Below, piece after piece: positions 1 to 6,699 of a stretch of 16,269 bases of DNA (its first letter is position 1; each line of letters begins with the position of its first letter). The translations under genes and the position numbers were made by a program. Source of the stretch: Phycisphaerales bacterium UBA2396. Its GTDB lineage: Bacteria; Planctomycetota; Phycisphaerae; Phycisphaerales; UBA1924. Under the pieces are notes generated by a model. That model worked only from the letters and a program-made list of their open reading frames with translations, made no database searches and was not told the origin of the DNA. Where the stretch lies: the NCBI GenBank assembly GCA_002343325.1, contig DDSG01000161.1, positions 661 to 16,929 of the forward strand. The letters run 5' to 3'.

Positions 1-510
1 GTGATGGCGGATGTGATCTCGCTGTCGCTGGGGTTTGTGGTGCGGGTGCTGGGTGGGTGTGCGGCGGCGGGAGTGACGCCATCAACGTGGCTGCTGAACG
101 TGACGCTGTTTCTGGCGATGTTCCTGGCGTTCTGTAAACGGCTGGGAGAGCGGAAGTTGATGCAGCGGGCGGGGGCCGAGGCGTCGAGCGTGCGCACGGT
201 GCAGGGGGTGTACACCGACGAGCTGCTGCGGATGAGCGTGGTGGTGACGGCGGTGGCGGTGCTGGTGACGTACGCGATGTACGTGCAGGCGCACGAGGTG
301 GAGTACACGCGCGGGTTCAACCTGTTGTGGTTGACGATGCTGCCAGCGACGTACGGGCTGCTGCGGGCGATCGTGCTGGTGGAGCGGGGCGAGTACGACG
401 ACCCGACGGAGATGATCTCGCGGGATTGGCGGGTGCAGTTGGCTGGGGCGGTGTTTGTGGGGCTGGTGGTGTGGCTGGTGCTGTGGGTTGGGCGTGCGGG
501 TGGCGGATGA
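1..510 (+). CDS. UbiA-family prenyltransferase, C-terminal part (decaprenyl-phosphate phosphoribosyltransferase-like)
   Basis: The reading frame is open at the left edge, so the gene is 5'-truncated and the GTG/ATG at base 1 is not a trustworthy start. About 169 residues remain, with roughly four hydrophobic segments (near residues 28-44, 77-93, 106-125 and 146-164), as expected for the second half of a UbiA membrane enzyme. The stretch TWLLNVTLFLAMFLAFCKR, followed by GERK, closely resembles the conserved cytoplasmic-loop region of decaprenyl-phosphate phosphoribosyltransferases (Rv3806c type), which transfer phosphoribose from PRPP to a polyprenyl phosphate. A later YGLLRAIVLVERGEYDDP segment also matches that subfamily pattern. 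The N-terminal Asp-rich motif that would confirm catalysis lies outside the window. Other UbiA members (quinone or haem biosynthesis) are possible but fit the loop less well. Codons are strikingly G-ending. The gene ends with TGA, 137 bases before the next start. Confidence 0.75.
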   Translation: MMADVISLSLGFVVRVLGGCAAAGVTPSTWLLNVTLFLAMFLAFCKRLGERKLMQRAGAEASSVRTVQGVYTDELLRMSVVVTAVAVLVTYAMYVQAHEVEYTRGFNLLWLTMLPATYGLLRAIVLVERGEYDDPTEMISRDWRVQLAGAVFVGLVVWLVLWVGRAGGG

Positions 511-647
511 GGTAGCATGGCTTGGCGGTGGTGCCGGGCGGCCGCGTGGTGGTGCAACCATCGGTGTGCCCGGGAGTACCGTGAGGACCCGGCGTTGGTC
601 GGGGTTGTGTTGTTGGCGGTCGTGGCGGCGTGTACATGGAGAGCGTC
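511..647. other. Intergenic spacer with no recognised signal apart from the downstream RBS
   Basis: This 137-base gap separates the UbiA-like gene from the metalloprotease. I see no convincing -35/-10 pair, hairpin terminator or small gene. The only clear signal is the GGAG at 638-641, six bases before the ATG at 648, which serves the metalloprotease. Confidence 0.5.
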
Positions 648-3605
648 ATGAAGGTGAATGTTGGTCGCGCCTGGGCGGTGACGGTGGCCTGTGGGCTGGC
701 GATGGGCGTGGTGCCGGCGTACGGGCAGGAGGGAGCGCCGCCGCCGGAGTTCCCCCCGTTCGCGCAGGTGTCGAAGGGCTTTGAGAAGGTGCCGAACCCC
801 GAGGGCGGGGACACGCTCTATGGGATCTGGGTGGATCGGAAGAAGGGGCAGATGCTGGCGGAGCTGCCCCGTGGGTACGAGAACCAGAAGCACTTTGTGG
901 CGCTGACGGTGAGCACGGGCGAGGAGTACGCGGGGCTCCAGGCGGGCGATGTGCTGGTGTACTGGAAGCGGCAGGACAATCGCTTGCTGCTGATGGAGCC
1001 GAATCTCGAGACGCAGAGCACGGGCGACCGAGAGAGCAAGGATTCGGTGAAGCGGCTGTTCACGGATCGGGTGATCCTGGACCTGCCGATCGTGTCGATG
1101 GGCCCGAACGGTCAGCCGGTGATCGACATGGACGAGCTGCTGGCGGGTCGGGCGTCGACGTTCTTCGGGCGTGGCGGCAACGCGCGTCTGGCGTCGATCT
1201 CGAAGGCGAAGGCGTTCCCGCAGAACGTGGAGCTGGCGTTCGAGATGCCGACGGGCAACGGGCGTTTGCAGCAGTTCCACTATTCGATCAGCCTGCTGCA
1301 GGGGACTCCCGGGTACAAGCCGCGTGAGGCGGACGAGCGCGTGGGGTATTTCACGACGACGTACCGGGATCTCGGCAAGTTCGTGGATTCGCAGAAGTGG
1401 GTGCGGTACATCAACCGTTGGCACCTGGAGAAGCGCGACCCGCGTCTGAAGCTGAGCCCGCCGAAGCAGCCGATCGTGTTCTACATCGAGAGCACGGTGC
1501 CGGTGCGGTACCGCCGCTGGGTGGAGACGGGCGTGCTGGAGTGGAACAAGGCGTACGAGCGGATCGGGATCCTCAACGCGATCGAGGTGCGTCAGCAGGA
1601 CGCGGAGACGGGCGCGTACATGGACAAGGATCCGGAGGACGTGCGCTGGAACTTCGTGCGGTGGCTGGCGAACGACCAGGGCACGGCGATCGGGCCGAGC
1701 CGCGTGAACCCGTACACGGGCGAAATTCTGGACGCGGACATCATCCTGACAGACGGGTGGATCCGGCACTTCTGGAACAACTTCACGAACGTGATGCCGA
1801 AGCTGGCGATGGAGGGGATGAGCCCCGAGACGCTGGCGTGGCTTGATTCGAGGCCGGAATGGGATCCGCGTGTGCGTCTGGCGCCGCCGGAGCACCGGGA
1901 CATGATCATGGCGCAGCGTCAGGCACGCGGCGTGGTGGCGTACGGCGGGCATCCGCTGGCGCAGGCAATCCGCGGCGAGACGGGGCAGATGCTCGGGACG
2001 GGTGAGTTCTCCGGGCTCGTGCGTCGTCGCAGCCAGGTCAATGGATTCTGCATGGCGGCGGACGGGAAGGCGTTCGACGTCGCGATGATGCGGATGTACC
2101 TGGAAGGCATGGGTCTCGATGCCGGCAGCGGATACACCGGGCCGATGGAGGCCTCGGCTCCGGGCGGGGCGGCTTCGGCCGACATGCTCGACGGCGTGCC
2201 CGAATGGTTCATCGGACCCCTGCTGGCGGACCTGGTGACGCACGAAGTCGGGCACACGATCGGCCTGCGGCACAACTTCAAGGCGTCGTCGATCTACACC
2301 ATGGCGCAGATCAACAGCCCGGAAGTCAAGGACAAGAAGCCCTTCGCCGGGTCCGTGATGGACTACATCCCGATCAACTTCAACCTGCCCGAGGGGGATG
2401 CGCCTGCCCCGAGCGAGAAGAAGGAAGGCGAGGGCAAGGAGGGCGACAAGGCCCCGGCGGTCCAGCCTCAAAAGCTCGGGAACTATTCGATGACGGGCGT
2501 GGGCCCGTACGACATGTGGGCGGTCGAGTACGGGTACACCTTCGGCGACACGAAGGAGGTGCTCAAGCGCGTGGCCGAGCCCGAGCTGGTCTACGGCACG
2601 GACGAGGACACAGTCGGGACAGACCCGTACATCCAGCGGTACGACTTCGCGGGTGATCCGCTGGAGTACTGCAAGACGCAGGCGCAGCTCGCCAAGTGGC
2701 ACCGCGAGCGGCTGCTCGACTCGTTCGTGAAGGATGGCGAGAGCTGGTCGAAGATGCGTCGCGGGTACGAGATGACCCTGGGGATGCAGGTCCGCGGGGT
2801 ATCCATCATGGGCCCGTGGATCGGCGGCGCGCACGTCAATCGCGATCGCAAGGGCGACCCCAACGGGCGCAATCCCGTGGTGCCCGTCGAGGCGGCCAAG
2901 CAGCGCGACGCGCTGAAGTTCATCATCGAGCAGACATTCCGGGACGAGGCGTTCGGCCTGACGCCCCAGATCCTCGAGAAGATGACGGTGGACAAGTGGC
3001 TCGACGCGGGCGGCCAGGGCGAGGCGATGCAGGAGAACGCCTGGCCGATCCACGATCGGATCTCGGGGATCCAGGCCTCGGCGCTGACACGGGTGATGAA
3101 CCCGACGACGTTGCGCCGTGTGTTCGACAATGAGTTCCGCGTGCCGGCCGATCAGGACGCCTTCACGCTGCCCGAGCTGTTCGACACGGTTTCGACGGCG
3201 GTGTGGACGGAGCTGGATCAGTCGGGAGGCGGGTCTTTCACGGCCCGCAAGCCGATGATCTCGAGCCTGCGTCGCAACCTGCAGCGCGAGCACTTGGATC
3301 GTCTGCTCGATTTGTCGCTGCGAGGCCTGGGCACCGGCGCGGCGAGCAAGCCCGTGCAGACGCTCGCGACGGCGAAGCTTCGCGAGCTGAAGACCAAGCT
3401 CGAGAAGTTCAAGGATGCGGGCGGTCTTGACCCCTATACCCGCAGCCATCTCGACGAGGCCCGGGTGCGCATCACCAAGGTGCTCGACGCCAACTACATC
3501 TACAACCCGAGCCAGACGACGGTGAACTTCCCGGGATTTGGCCCGGGCGGGCGCGAGCCCGAGGAACAGGGCGTGATGAAGCCCGCCCGCCGCGACGATG
3601 AGTGA
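648..3605 (+). CDS. Secreted zinc-dependent metalloprotease (DUF5118/DUF5117/DUF4953 type)
   Basis: A 985-residue exported protein. I chose the ATG at 648 because GGAG lies six bases upstream and it gives a clean signal peptide (MKVNVGR, a hydrophobic run to about residue 25, AYG then QE). In-frame starts at 630 and 636 only add a few residues. The order of parts matches the large DUF5117-type proteases: a short N-terminal DUF5118-like segment (about 37-85), a DUF5117-like region (about 88-275), then the catalytic domain. The motif HEVGHTIGLRH places three zinc-ligand histidines at 532, 536 and 542 with catalytic Glu533; SVMDY at about 569-573 looks like a Met-turn (Met571). A Glu/Lys/Pro-rich low-complexity insert follows at about 583-609. 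The rest (about 640-950) is mainly helical and ends in a charged tail. The likely role is extracytoplasmic proteolysis; the substrate is unknown. Codon choice drifts from G-ending in the first half towards C-ending later. A strong terminator follows. Confidence 0.85.
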   Translation: MKVNVGRAWAVTVACGLAMGVVPAYGQEGAPPPEFPPFAQVSKGFEKVPNPEGGDTLYGIWVDRKKGQMLAELPRGYENQKHFVALTVSTGEEYAGLQAGDVLVYWKRQDNRLLLMEPNLETQSTGDRESKDSVKRLFTDRVILDLPIVSMGPNGQPVIDMDELLAGRASTFFGRGGNARLASISKAKAFPQNVELAFEMPTGNGRLQQFHYSISLLQGTPGYKPREADERVGYFTTTYRDLGKFVDSQKWVRYINRWHLEKRDPRLKLSPPKQPIVFYIESTVPVRYRRWVETGVLEWNKAYERIGILNAIEVRQQDAETGAYMDKDPEDVRWNFVRWLANDQGTAIGPSRVNPYTGEILDADIILTDGWIRHFWNNFTNVMPKLAMEGMSPETLAWLDSRPEWDPRVRLAPPEHRDMIMAQRQARGVVAYGGHPLAQAIRGETGQMLGTGEFSGLVRRRSQVNGFCMAADGKAFDVAMMRMYLEGMGLDAGSGYTGPMEASAPGGAASADMLDGVPEWFIGPLLADLVTHEVGHTIGLRHNFKASSIYTMAQINSPEVKDKKPFAGSVMDYIPINFNLPEGDAPAPSEKKEGEGKEGDKAPAVQPQKLGNYSMTGVGPYDMWAVEYGYTFGDTKEVLKRVAEPELVYGTDEDTVGTDPYIQRYDFAGDPLEYCKTQAQLAKWHRERLLDSFVKDGESWSKMRRGYEMTLGMQVRGVSIMGPWIGGAHVNRDRKGDPNGRNPVVPVEAAKQRDALKFIIEQTFRDEAFGLTPQILEKMTVDKWLDAGGQGEAMQENAWPIHDRISGIQASALTRVMNPTTLRRVFDNEFRVPADQDAFTLPELFDTVSTAVWTELDQSGGGSFTARKPMISSLRRNLQREHLDRLLDLSLRGLGTGAASKPVQTLATAKLRELKTKLEKFKDAGGLDPYTRSHLDEARVRITKVLDANYIYNPSQTTVNFPGFGPGGREPEEQGVMKPARRDDE

Positions 3606-3633
3606 TCGGCGCGTCGGCTGATGACGACATGAC

Positions 3634-3670
3634 CAGGCCCGCGGGTTGATCGCCCGCGGGCCTGTTTCTT
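3634..3670 (+). terminator. Rho-independent terminator after the metalloprotease
   Basis: A perfect 12-bp stem pairs 3634-3645 with 3653-3664 around a 7-base loop (TTGATCG) and is followed by TTTCTT. The T-tract lies on the + strand side, 29 bases after the metalloprotease stop. On the - strand the same stem is followed by GTCATG, so it would be at best a weak terminator for the convergent hydroxylase gene. Confidence 0.85.
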
Positions 3671-3709
3671 GGTGTGGGTATCCTTCTGACGAGCACGCCG
3701 ACGAGGGCG

Positions 3710-4681
3710 TCAGTGCACGCCGGCCTTGGCGAGCCCGGCCTCGCCGATGACCTGCTCGGCGTAGCGGTTCATCGCGTCACGAAGCTGCTCGAAGCTCTCG
3801 AGCACGTAGTAGATGGGCTGGTAGTGATCGATCTCAAAGTCTGTGTTGCAGATCCGCTCCAGATCGAACGGGCGGTACTCGGGAATCTCCCGAGGAGTGC
3901 AGTCCGGGACGCTGGTGCCCTTCTGCTCCCACTGTCCTTTGAGGGCGTACTCGCTCTCGGCGTGGCTGCTCACGAGCCCCGAGCCGTAGACCTTGATCTG
4001 CCCCTCCTCGCGGATGAGCCCGAACTCGACGGTGAACCAGAAAAGTCGTCCGAGTCGCTTGATGTGCAGCTCATCGTCGCAGAGCAGGGCGGCCCGGCCG
4101 TAGGTCTGGAGGAAGTCGGCGAAGACGCGGAGGGTGTGGAGCGGGACATGCCCGAAGACGTCGTGGAAGATGTCGGGCTCGGGGAGGTAGTCCATCACCT
4201 CGCGCGGGCGGATGAGCACGGTGGTGGGGAACTCGCGCTGGGCGAGGCAGGCGAAGAAGCTCTTGGCGGGCAGGTAGCCGGGCACGCCGTACGAGGCCCA
4301 GGAGGATTGTGCCTGCAGGAACTTGTTGATCCCGTCGAGCTTGGTGCCCTTGGGGACGCGGACGCCGCCGGCGATGGTGATGTCGCGATCGAGGACGACG
4401 TCGTCGAGCAGCGGGAGCCGGTCGCGCGTGAGGCGCAGGATCTTCATCCCCTCGATGAACTGGCGGGAGACCTGCTGTTCGAGCACGGCCCAGCGGCGGT
4501 CGTAAAGGTCGCGCCAGACATCATGGTTCTCCTGGGTGTAGAGGTGGTAGTGCTGGGTGATGTAGAACTTGTCCGCGTTGATCTCGTCGGCGGGAAGGCT
4601 CGGCGCCTGATCGGCCGCGGCCTGAGCAAGACGGGCCTCGTCGCTGGCGATGATGTTGTTGTACCGGATGGTCGGGAGCAT
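3710..4681 (-). CDS. phhA: Phenylalanine-4-hydroxylase (aromatic amino acid hydroxylase)
   Basis: A 323-residue bacterial-type enzyme that converts phenylalanine to tyrosine with O2, a tetrahydropterin and non-haem iron. The iron ligands are visible: His173 and His178 in PDIFHDVFGHVP and Glu219 in FWFTVEFG. The 5- and 41-residue spacings match my recollection of characterised bacterial enzymes. The N-terminal part has the family pattern YITQHYHLYTQENHDVW and a DRRWAVLEQQ region. There is no N-terminal ACT regulatory domain, as usual for bacteria. The start at 4681 (ATG, MLPTIRYNN) has GGAG seven bases upstream; the frame remains open upstream but only as a shadow of the amidohydrolase gene. 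The enzyme is cytosolic and probably serves phenylalanine breakdown or tyrosine supply. It lies 98 bases downstream of the amidohydrolase and converges with the metalloprotease. I see no pterin-recycling pcd gene (4a-carbinolamine dehydratase) next to it. Confidence 0.95.
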   Translation of the reverse strand: MLPTIRYNNIIASDEARLAQAAADQAPSLPADEINADKFYITQHYHLYTQENHDVWRDLYDRRWAVLEQQVSRQFIEGMKILRLTRDRLPLLDDVVLDRDITIAGGVRVPKGTKLDGINKFLQAQSSWASYGVPGYLPAKSFFACLAQREFPTTVLIRPREVMDYLPEPDIFHDVFGHVPLHTLRVFADFLQTYGRAALLCDDELHIKRLGRLFWFTVEFGLIREEGQIKVYGSGLVSSHAESEYALKGQWEQKGTSVPDCTPREIPEYRPFDLERICNTDFEIDHYQPIYYVLESFEQLRDAMNRYAEQVIGEAGLAKAGVH

Positions 4682-4700
4682 GCGGCGTCTCCAAGCCCGA

Positions 4701-4736
4701 GGGCGTGAGTACGTCCACGCCCGGCACGGGATGATA
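4701..4736 (-). promoter_or_regulatory. Possible phhA leader: -10-like box and a hairpin/operator-like palindrome
   Basis: On the - strand, TATCAT (4736-4731) matches five of six bases of a -10 box, but no convincing -35 lies 16-18 bases upstream. Starting about nine bases downstream, GGGCGTG (4722-4716) pairs perfectly with CACGCCC (4707-4701) around an 8-base loop. If the -10 box is real, the hairpin would sit at the 5' end of the phhA transcript, where it could be an mRNA-stabilising stem or an operator overlapping +1. It has no T-tract, so it does not look like a terminator for the upstream amidohydrolase. Confidence 0.3.
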
Positions 4737-4779
4737 GGAATTGATCCCGCGTCGGCGATTTGGGGTAAGGTCGGGCGGA

Positions 4780-6060
4780 TCAGGTCGGTTGGAAGCAGGC
4801 CCACGCCTCGCGTTCGTTCAGGGCCTGCTCGGGAGCGATGGGGGGGCAGGGGGGGCCGCCAACAGAGCCCGGCACGCGTGCCCTGTGGACCGAGGCGATG
4901 ATCGAATCTTCCGGGTTGGGGCGGACGATCGGGGTGTCGGACCCGAAGAGAAGGCTTTGCCCCGGCACCAGCCCGGCCTGGACGAGGTCGCGCAGGGGCA
5001 GGACGCGATCGAGCCTGTGGGGGAGCCAGCGGGTGAGGGCCTCGATGTCGTAGAGGAGGTGGCACGGCTGGACACTGGCGGCGACGCCGAGGCTCGCGAA
5101 GCGGGGGATGTCTCGCTCGTCGACCAGCTCGGCGTGCTCGATCCGAAGCCGGGGTGATTGCCCGTCGTGCGTGCCTTCGGCGGCGTCGAGACATGCTCGG
5201 ACGGCCGCGTCCCCGATGGCGTGGGCGGCGAGCCCGATGCCGAGCGAGCGGCAGTGGAGGATCGCGGCGGCGATCTGATCAGCGCTGAGGAGAGCCGTGC
5301 CGCACGGATGATCGGGGATCGGATCGGCGTAGGGACCGAGCATCCAGGCGGTGCGGGCGTTGAGGGTGCCGTCGACGAAGACCTTGCCTCCCGCGAGTTC
5401 AAGCCCCGGTCGCGACCAGGTTGAGCGCTCGCGGGCGATCTGGGCCGCATGCTCGACGAGCGGGAAGAGGGAGATCCGCATGGGGAGTTCGCCCGCGTCG
5501 TGCAGATCGGCGAGCATCGGCGGGAGCCAGCTCTGGGTGAGCAGATCATGGACTTCGGCAAAGCCGTGCGATGCCAGGTCGGCCAGGGCGGCCCGAACGT
5601 GCGTCCGCGACTCGGCGAGCGGGGGTTCTGGTGCCGCTTCGCGCACGCGCCGGCAGGCCGACTCGAGGCAGAGTCCGGTGAGGCGCCCGCGATCGTCGCG
5701 TCCGAGCACGCCGCCGTCGGGATCGGGGGAGCCCTCGCGGAAACCCGCGGCGAGAAGGGCGGCGGAATTGGCGACCAGGCTGTGGTGATCGAAGGACATG
5801 AGCCATGCGGGCCGGTTGCCCGTGGCGTGGTCGAGTTCCTCGCGCGTCGGCCAACGCGGCTCGTCCCACGACTCGACGCGCATCTGCACGCCCATGAGCC
5901 AGTCCGCGGCACCAACGGCATCGAGACGTCGGGACTCGGCCGCGACGAGGTCGAGGCACTCGCGGGGCGAGCGGGTGCTTCCGAGGCGCAGCATGCCCAG
6001 GGCGCGGCCATGCCAGGCGAGGTGGACGTGAGCCTCTCGGAGCGTGCGTGCCGGCGTCAT
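4780..6060 (-). CDS. YtcJ-like amidohydrolase, barrel-only form
   Basis: A 426-residue metal-dependent hydrolase of the Amidohydro_3/YtcJ group. The metal-site residues of the superfamily are all present: His11 and His13 in EAHVHL, Lys226 in GGKVFVDGTL (candidate carbamylated lysine), His280 in AAHAIGD, His309 in RIEHAEL and Asp375 in LFGSDTP. The middle matches the YtcJ pattern (NSAALLAAGF, then PDPDGGVLGRDDRG). Usual members are about 530-560 residues; this one begins directly at the HxH strand and stops soon after EQALNEREAW, so both the N-terminal and C-terminal segments that build the small beta-sandwich are absent. Because both halves of that subdomain are missing together, this looks like a trimmed variant rather than damage. 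The start at 6060 overlaps the upstream stop as ATGA, with a weak GGGGA upstream. The substrate is unknown. Most hydrolases of this type act on C-N bonds, but that is family knowledge only. Confidence 0.82.
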   Translation of the reverse strand: MTPARTLREAHVHLAWHGRALGMLRLGSTRSPRECLDLVAAESRRLDAVGAADWLMGVQMRVESWDEPRWPTREELDHATGNRPAWLMSFDHHSLVANSAALLAAGFREGSPDPDGGVLGRDDRGRLTGLCLESACRRVREAAPEPPLAESRTHVRAALADLASHGFAEVHDLLTQSWLPPMLADLHDAGELPMRISLFPLVEHAAQIARERSTWSRPGLELAGGKVFVDGTLNARTAWMLGPYADPIPDHPCGTALLSADQIAAAILHCRSLGIGLAAHAIGDAAVRACLDAAEGTHDGQSPRLRIEHAELVDERDIPRFASLGVAASVQPCHLLYDIEALTRWLPHRLDRVLPLRDLVQAGLVPGQSLLFGSDTPIVRPNPEDSIIASVHRARVPGSVGGPPCPPIAPEQALNEREAWACFQPT

Positions 6061-6614
6061 GGCGTGGTCCCCAGGTGTCGGGCGGCGAGGGAGATCAGGG
6101 GTTCTTCGCTGTCGGCGATGAAGCCCAGGTCGAGCCTCATCGGGCCGGTCCTGCCTCGGACCCAGATGCCGCAGGGATCGACCCCGACGATGCGGGGTCC
6201 GCCGAACGATGCTGAGGCTTTGCACAAACGCCGTTCCAGGTCGAGCATTCCGTGAGCGAGCGAGAGAGCATCCCCGGACACGAACACGCCTCGCAGCTTT
6301 GCGCTGTCGATCGTGGCGCGATACCACCCGCGATGTTCCGCGCGGCCGTGAAGGCCCAGGAGTCGATCGCACGTCGGATCGCGGGAGGGCTCTGTCACGA
6401 CGAGTTCGATGAGCAGGGCCGCGGCGTCGTCGCCCTCGTCGGGCGTGTGGAGCGTGCAGCCTTCCTGGATCTCGAACATGGTCGGCGCATTGAGCACGAG
6501 CACGCCCGTCGCCGGGTTGATCGCCAGCAGCACGGGTTCCACGGTGCCGCCCGACGCGAGCACGCCCCGGCAGCATCCCCGGAGATGTCGGACCAGCGCA
6601 TCGGCGTCGCTCAT
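6057..6614 (-). CDS. Hypothetical protein, possibly divergent PNPOx-like/DUF2470 type
   Basis: A 185-residue soluble protein with no signal peptide or membrane segment. I cannot assign it firmly. The layout resembles the split-barrel plus DUF2470 proteins related to HugZ: an N-terminal strand set (GTVEPVLLAINPATGVLVLN, about 23-42), a central LLIELVV (67-73) and LLGLHGRAEHRGWYRATIDS (85-104), then a helix and a C-terminal RIVGVDPCGIWVRGRTGPMR segment (141-160) typical in style of the DUF2470 end. This is a pattern impression, not a match I can verify. The ATG at 6614 lacks a Shine-Dalgarno sequence; the frame extends upstream but would run into the divergent gene's start. Its stop overlaps the amidohydrolase start as ATGA, so the two are probably translated together. 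It is transcribed divergently from the gene at 6700. Confidence 0.65.
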   Translation of the reverse strand: MSDADALVRHLRGCCRGVLASGGTVEPVLLAINPATGVLVLNAPTMFEIQEGCTLHTPDEGDDAAALLIELVVTEPSRDPTCDRLLGLHGRAEHRGWYRATIDSAKLRGVFVSGDALSLAHGMLDLERRLCKASASFGGPRIVGVDPCGIWVRGRTGPMRLDLGFIADSEEPLISLAARHLGTTP

Positions 6615-6622
6615 GGGGGATT

Positions 6623-6652
6623 GTTCGCGTGCCGGAGCACCCGAGCGCGAAC
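6623..6652. promoter_or_regulatory. Divergent intergenic region with an inverted repeat
   Basis: The 85 bases between the divergent starts at 6614 and 6700 must hold both promoters. GTTCGCG (6623-6629) and CGCGAAC (6646-6652) form a perfect 7-bp inverted repeat with a 16-base spacer, a possible operator. TAGACT at 6672-6677 is a weak -10-like match for the + strand gene. No regulator gene is adjacent, and repeats of this length arise by chance in GC-rich DNA. Confidence 0.22.
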
Positions 6653-6699
6653 CCGGCCGAGCCGGTCCGAGTAGACTTTTGTGAACTCGGGAGGTTCTC

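Noticed and set aside
3674..4708. Long + strand open frame of 344 codons opposite phhA
   Set aside because: It is antisense to a gene with intact catalytic residues, and its residues are the low-complexity Ala/Val/Glu/Asp/Gly mix typical of GC-rich mirror frames.
4682..5194. N-terminal extension of phenylalanine hydroxylase into the amidohydrolase gene
   Set aside because: The extension is Arg/Pro-rich and out of frame with the amidohydrolase, while the ATG at 4681 has its own GGAG and matches the usual family length.
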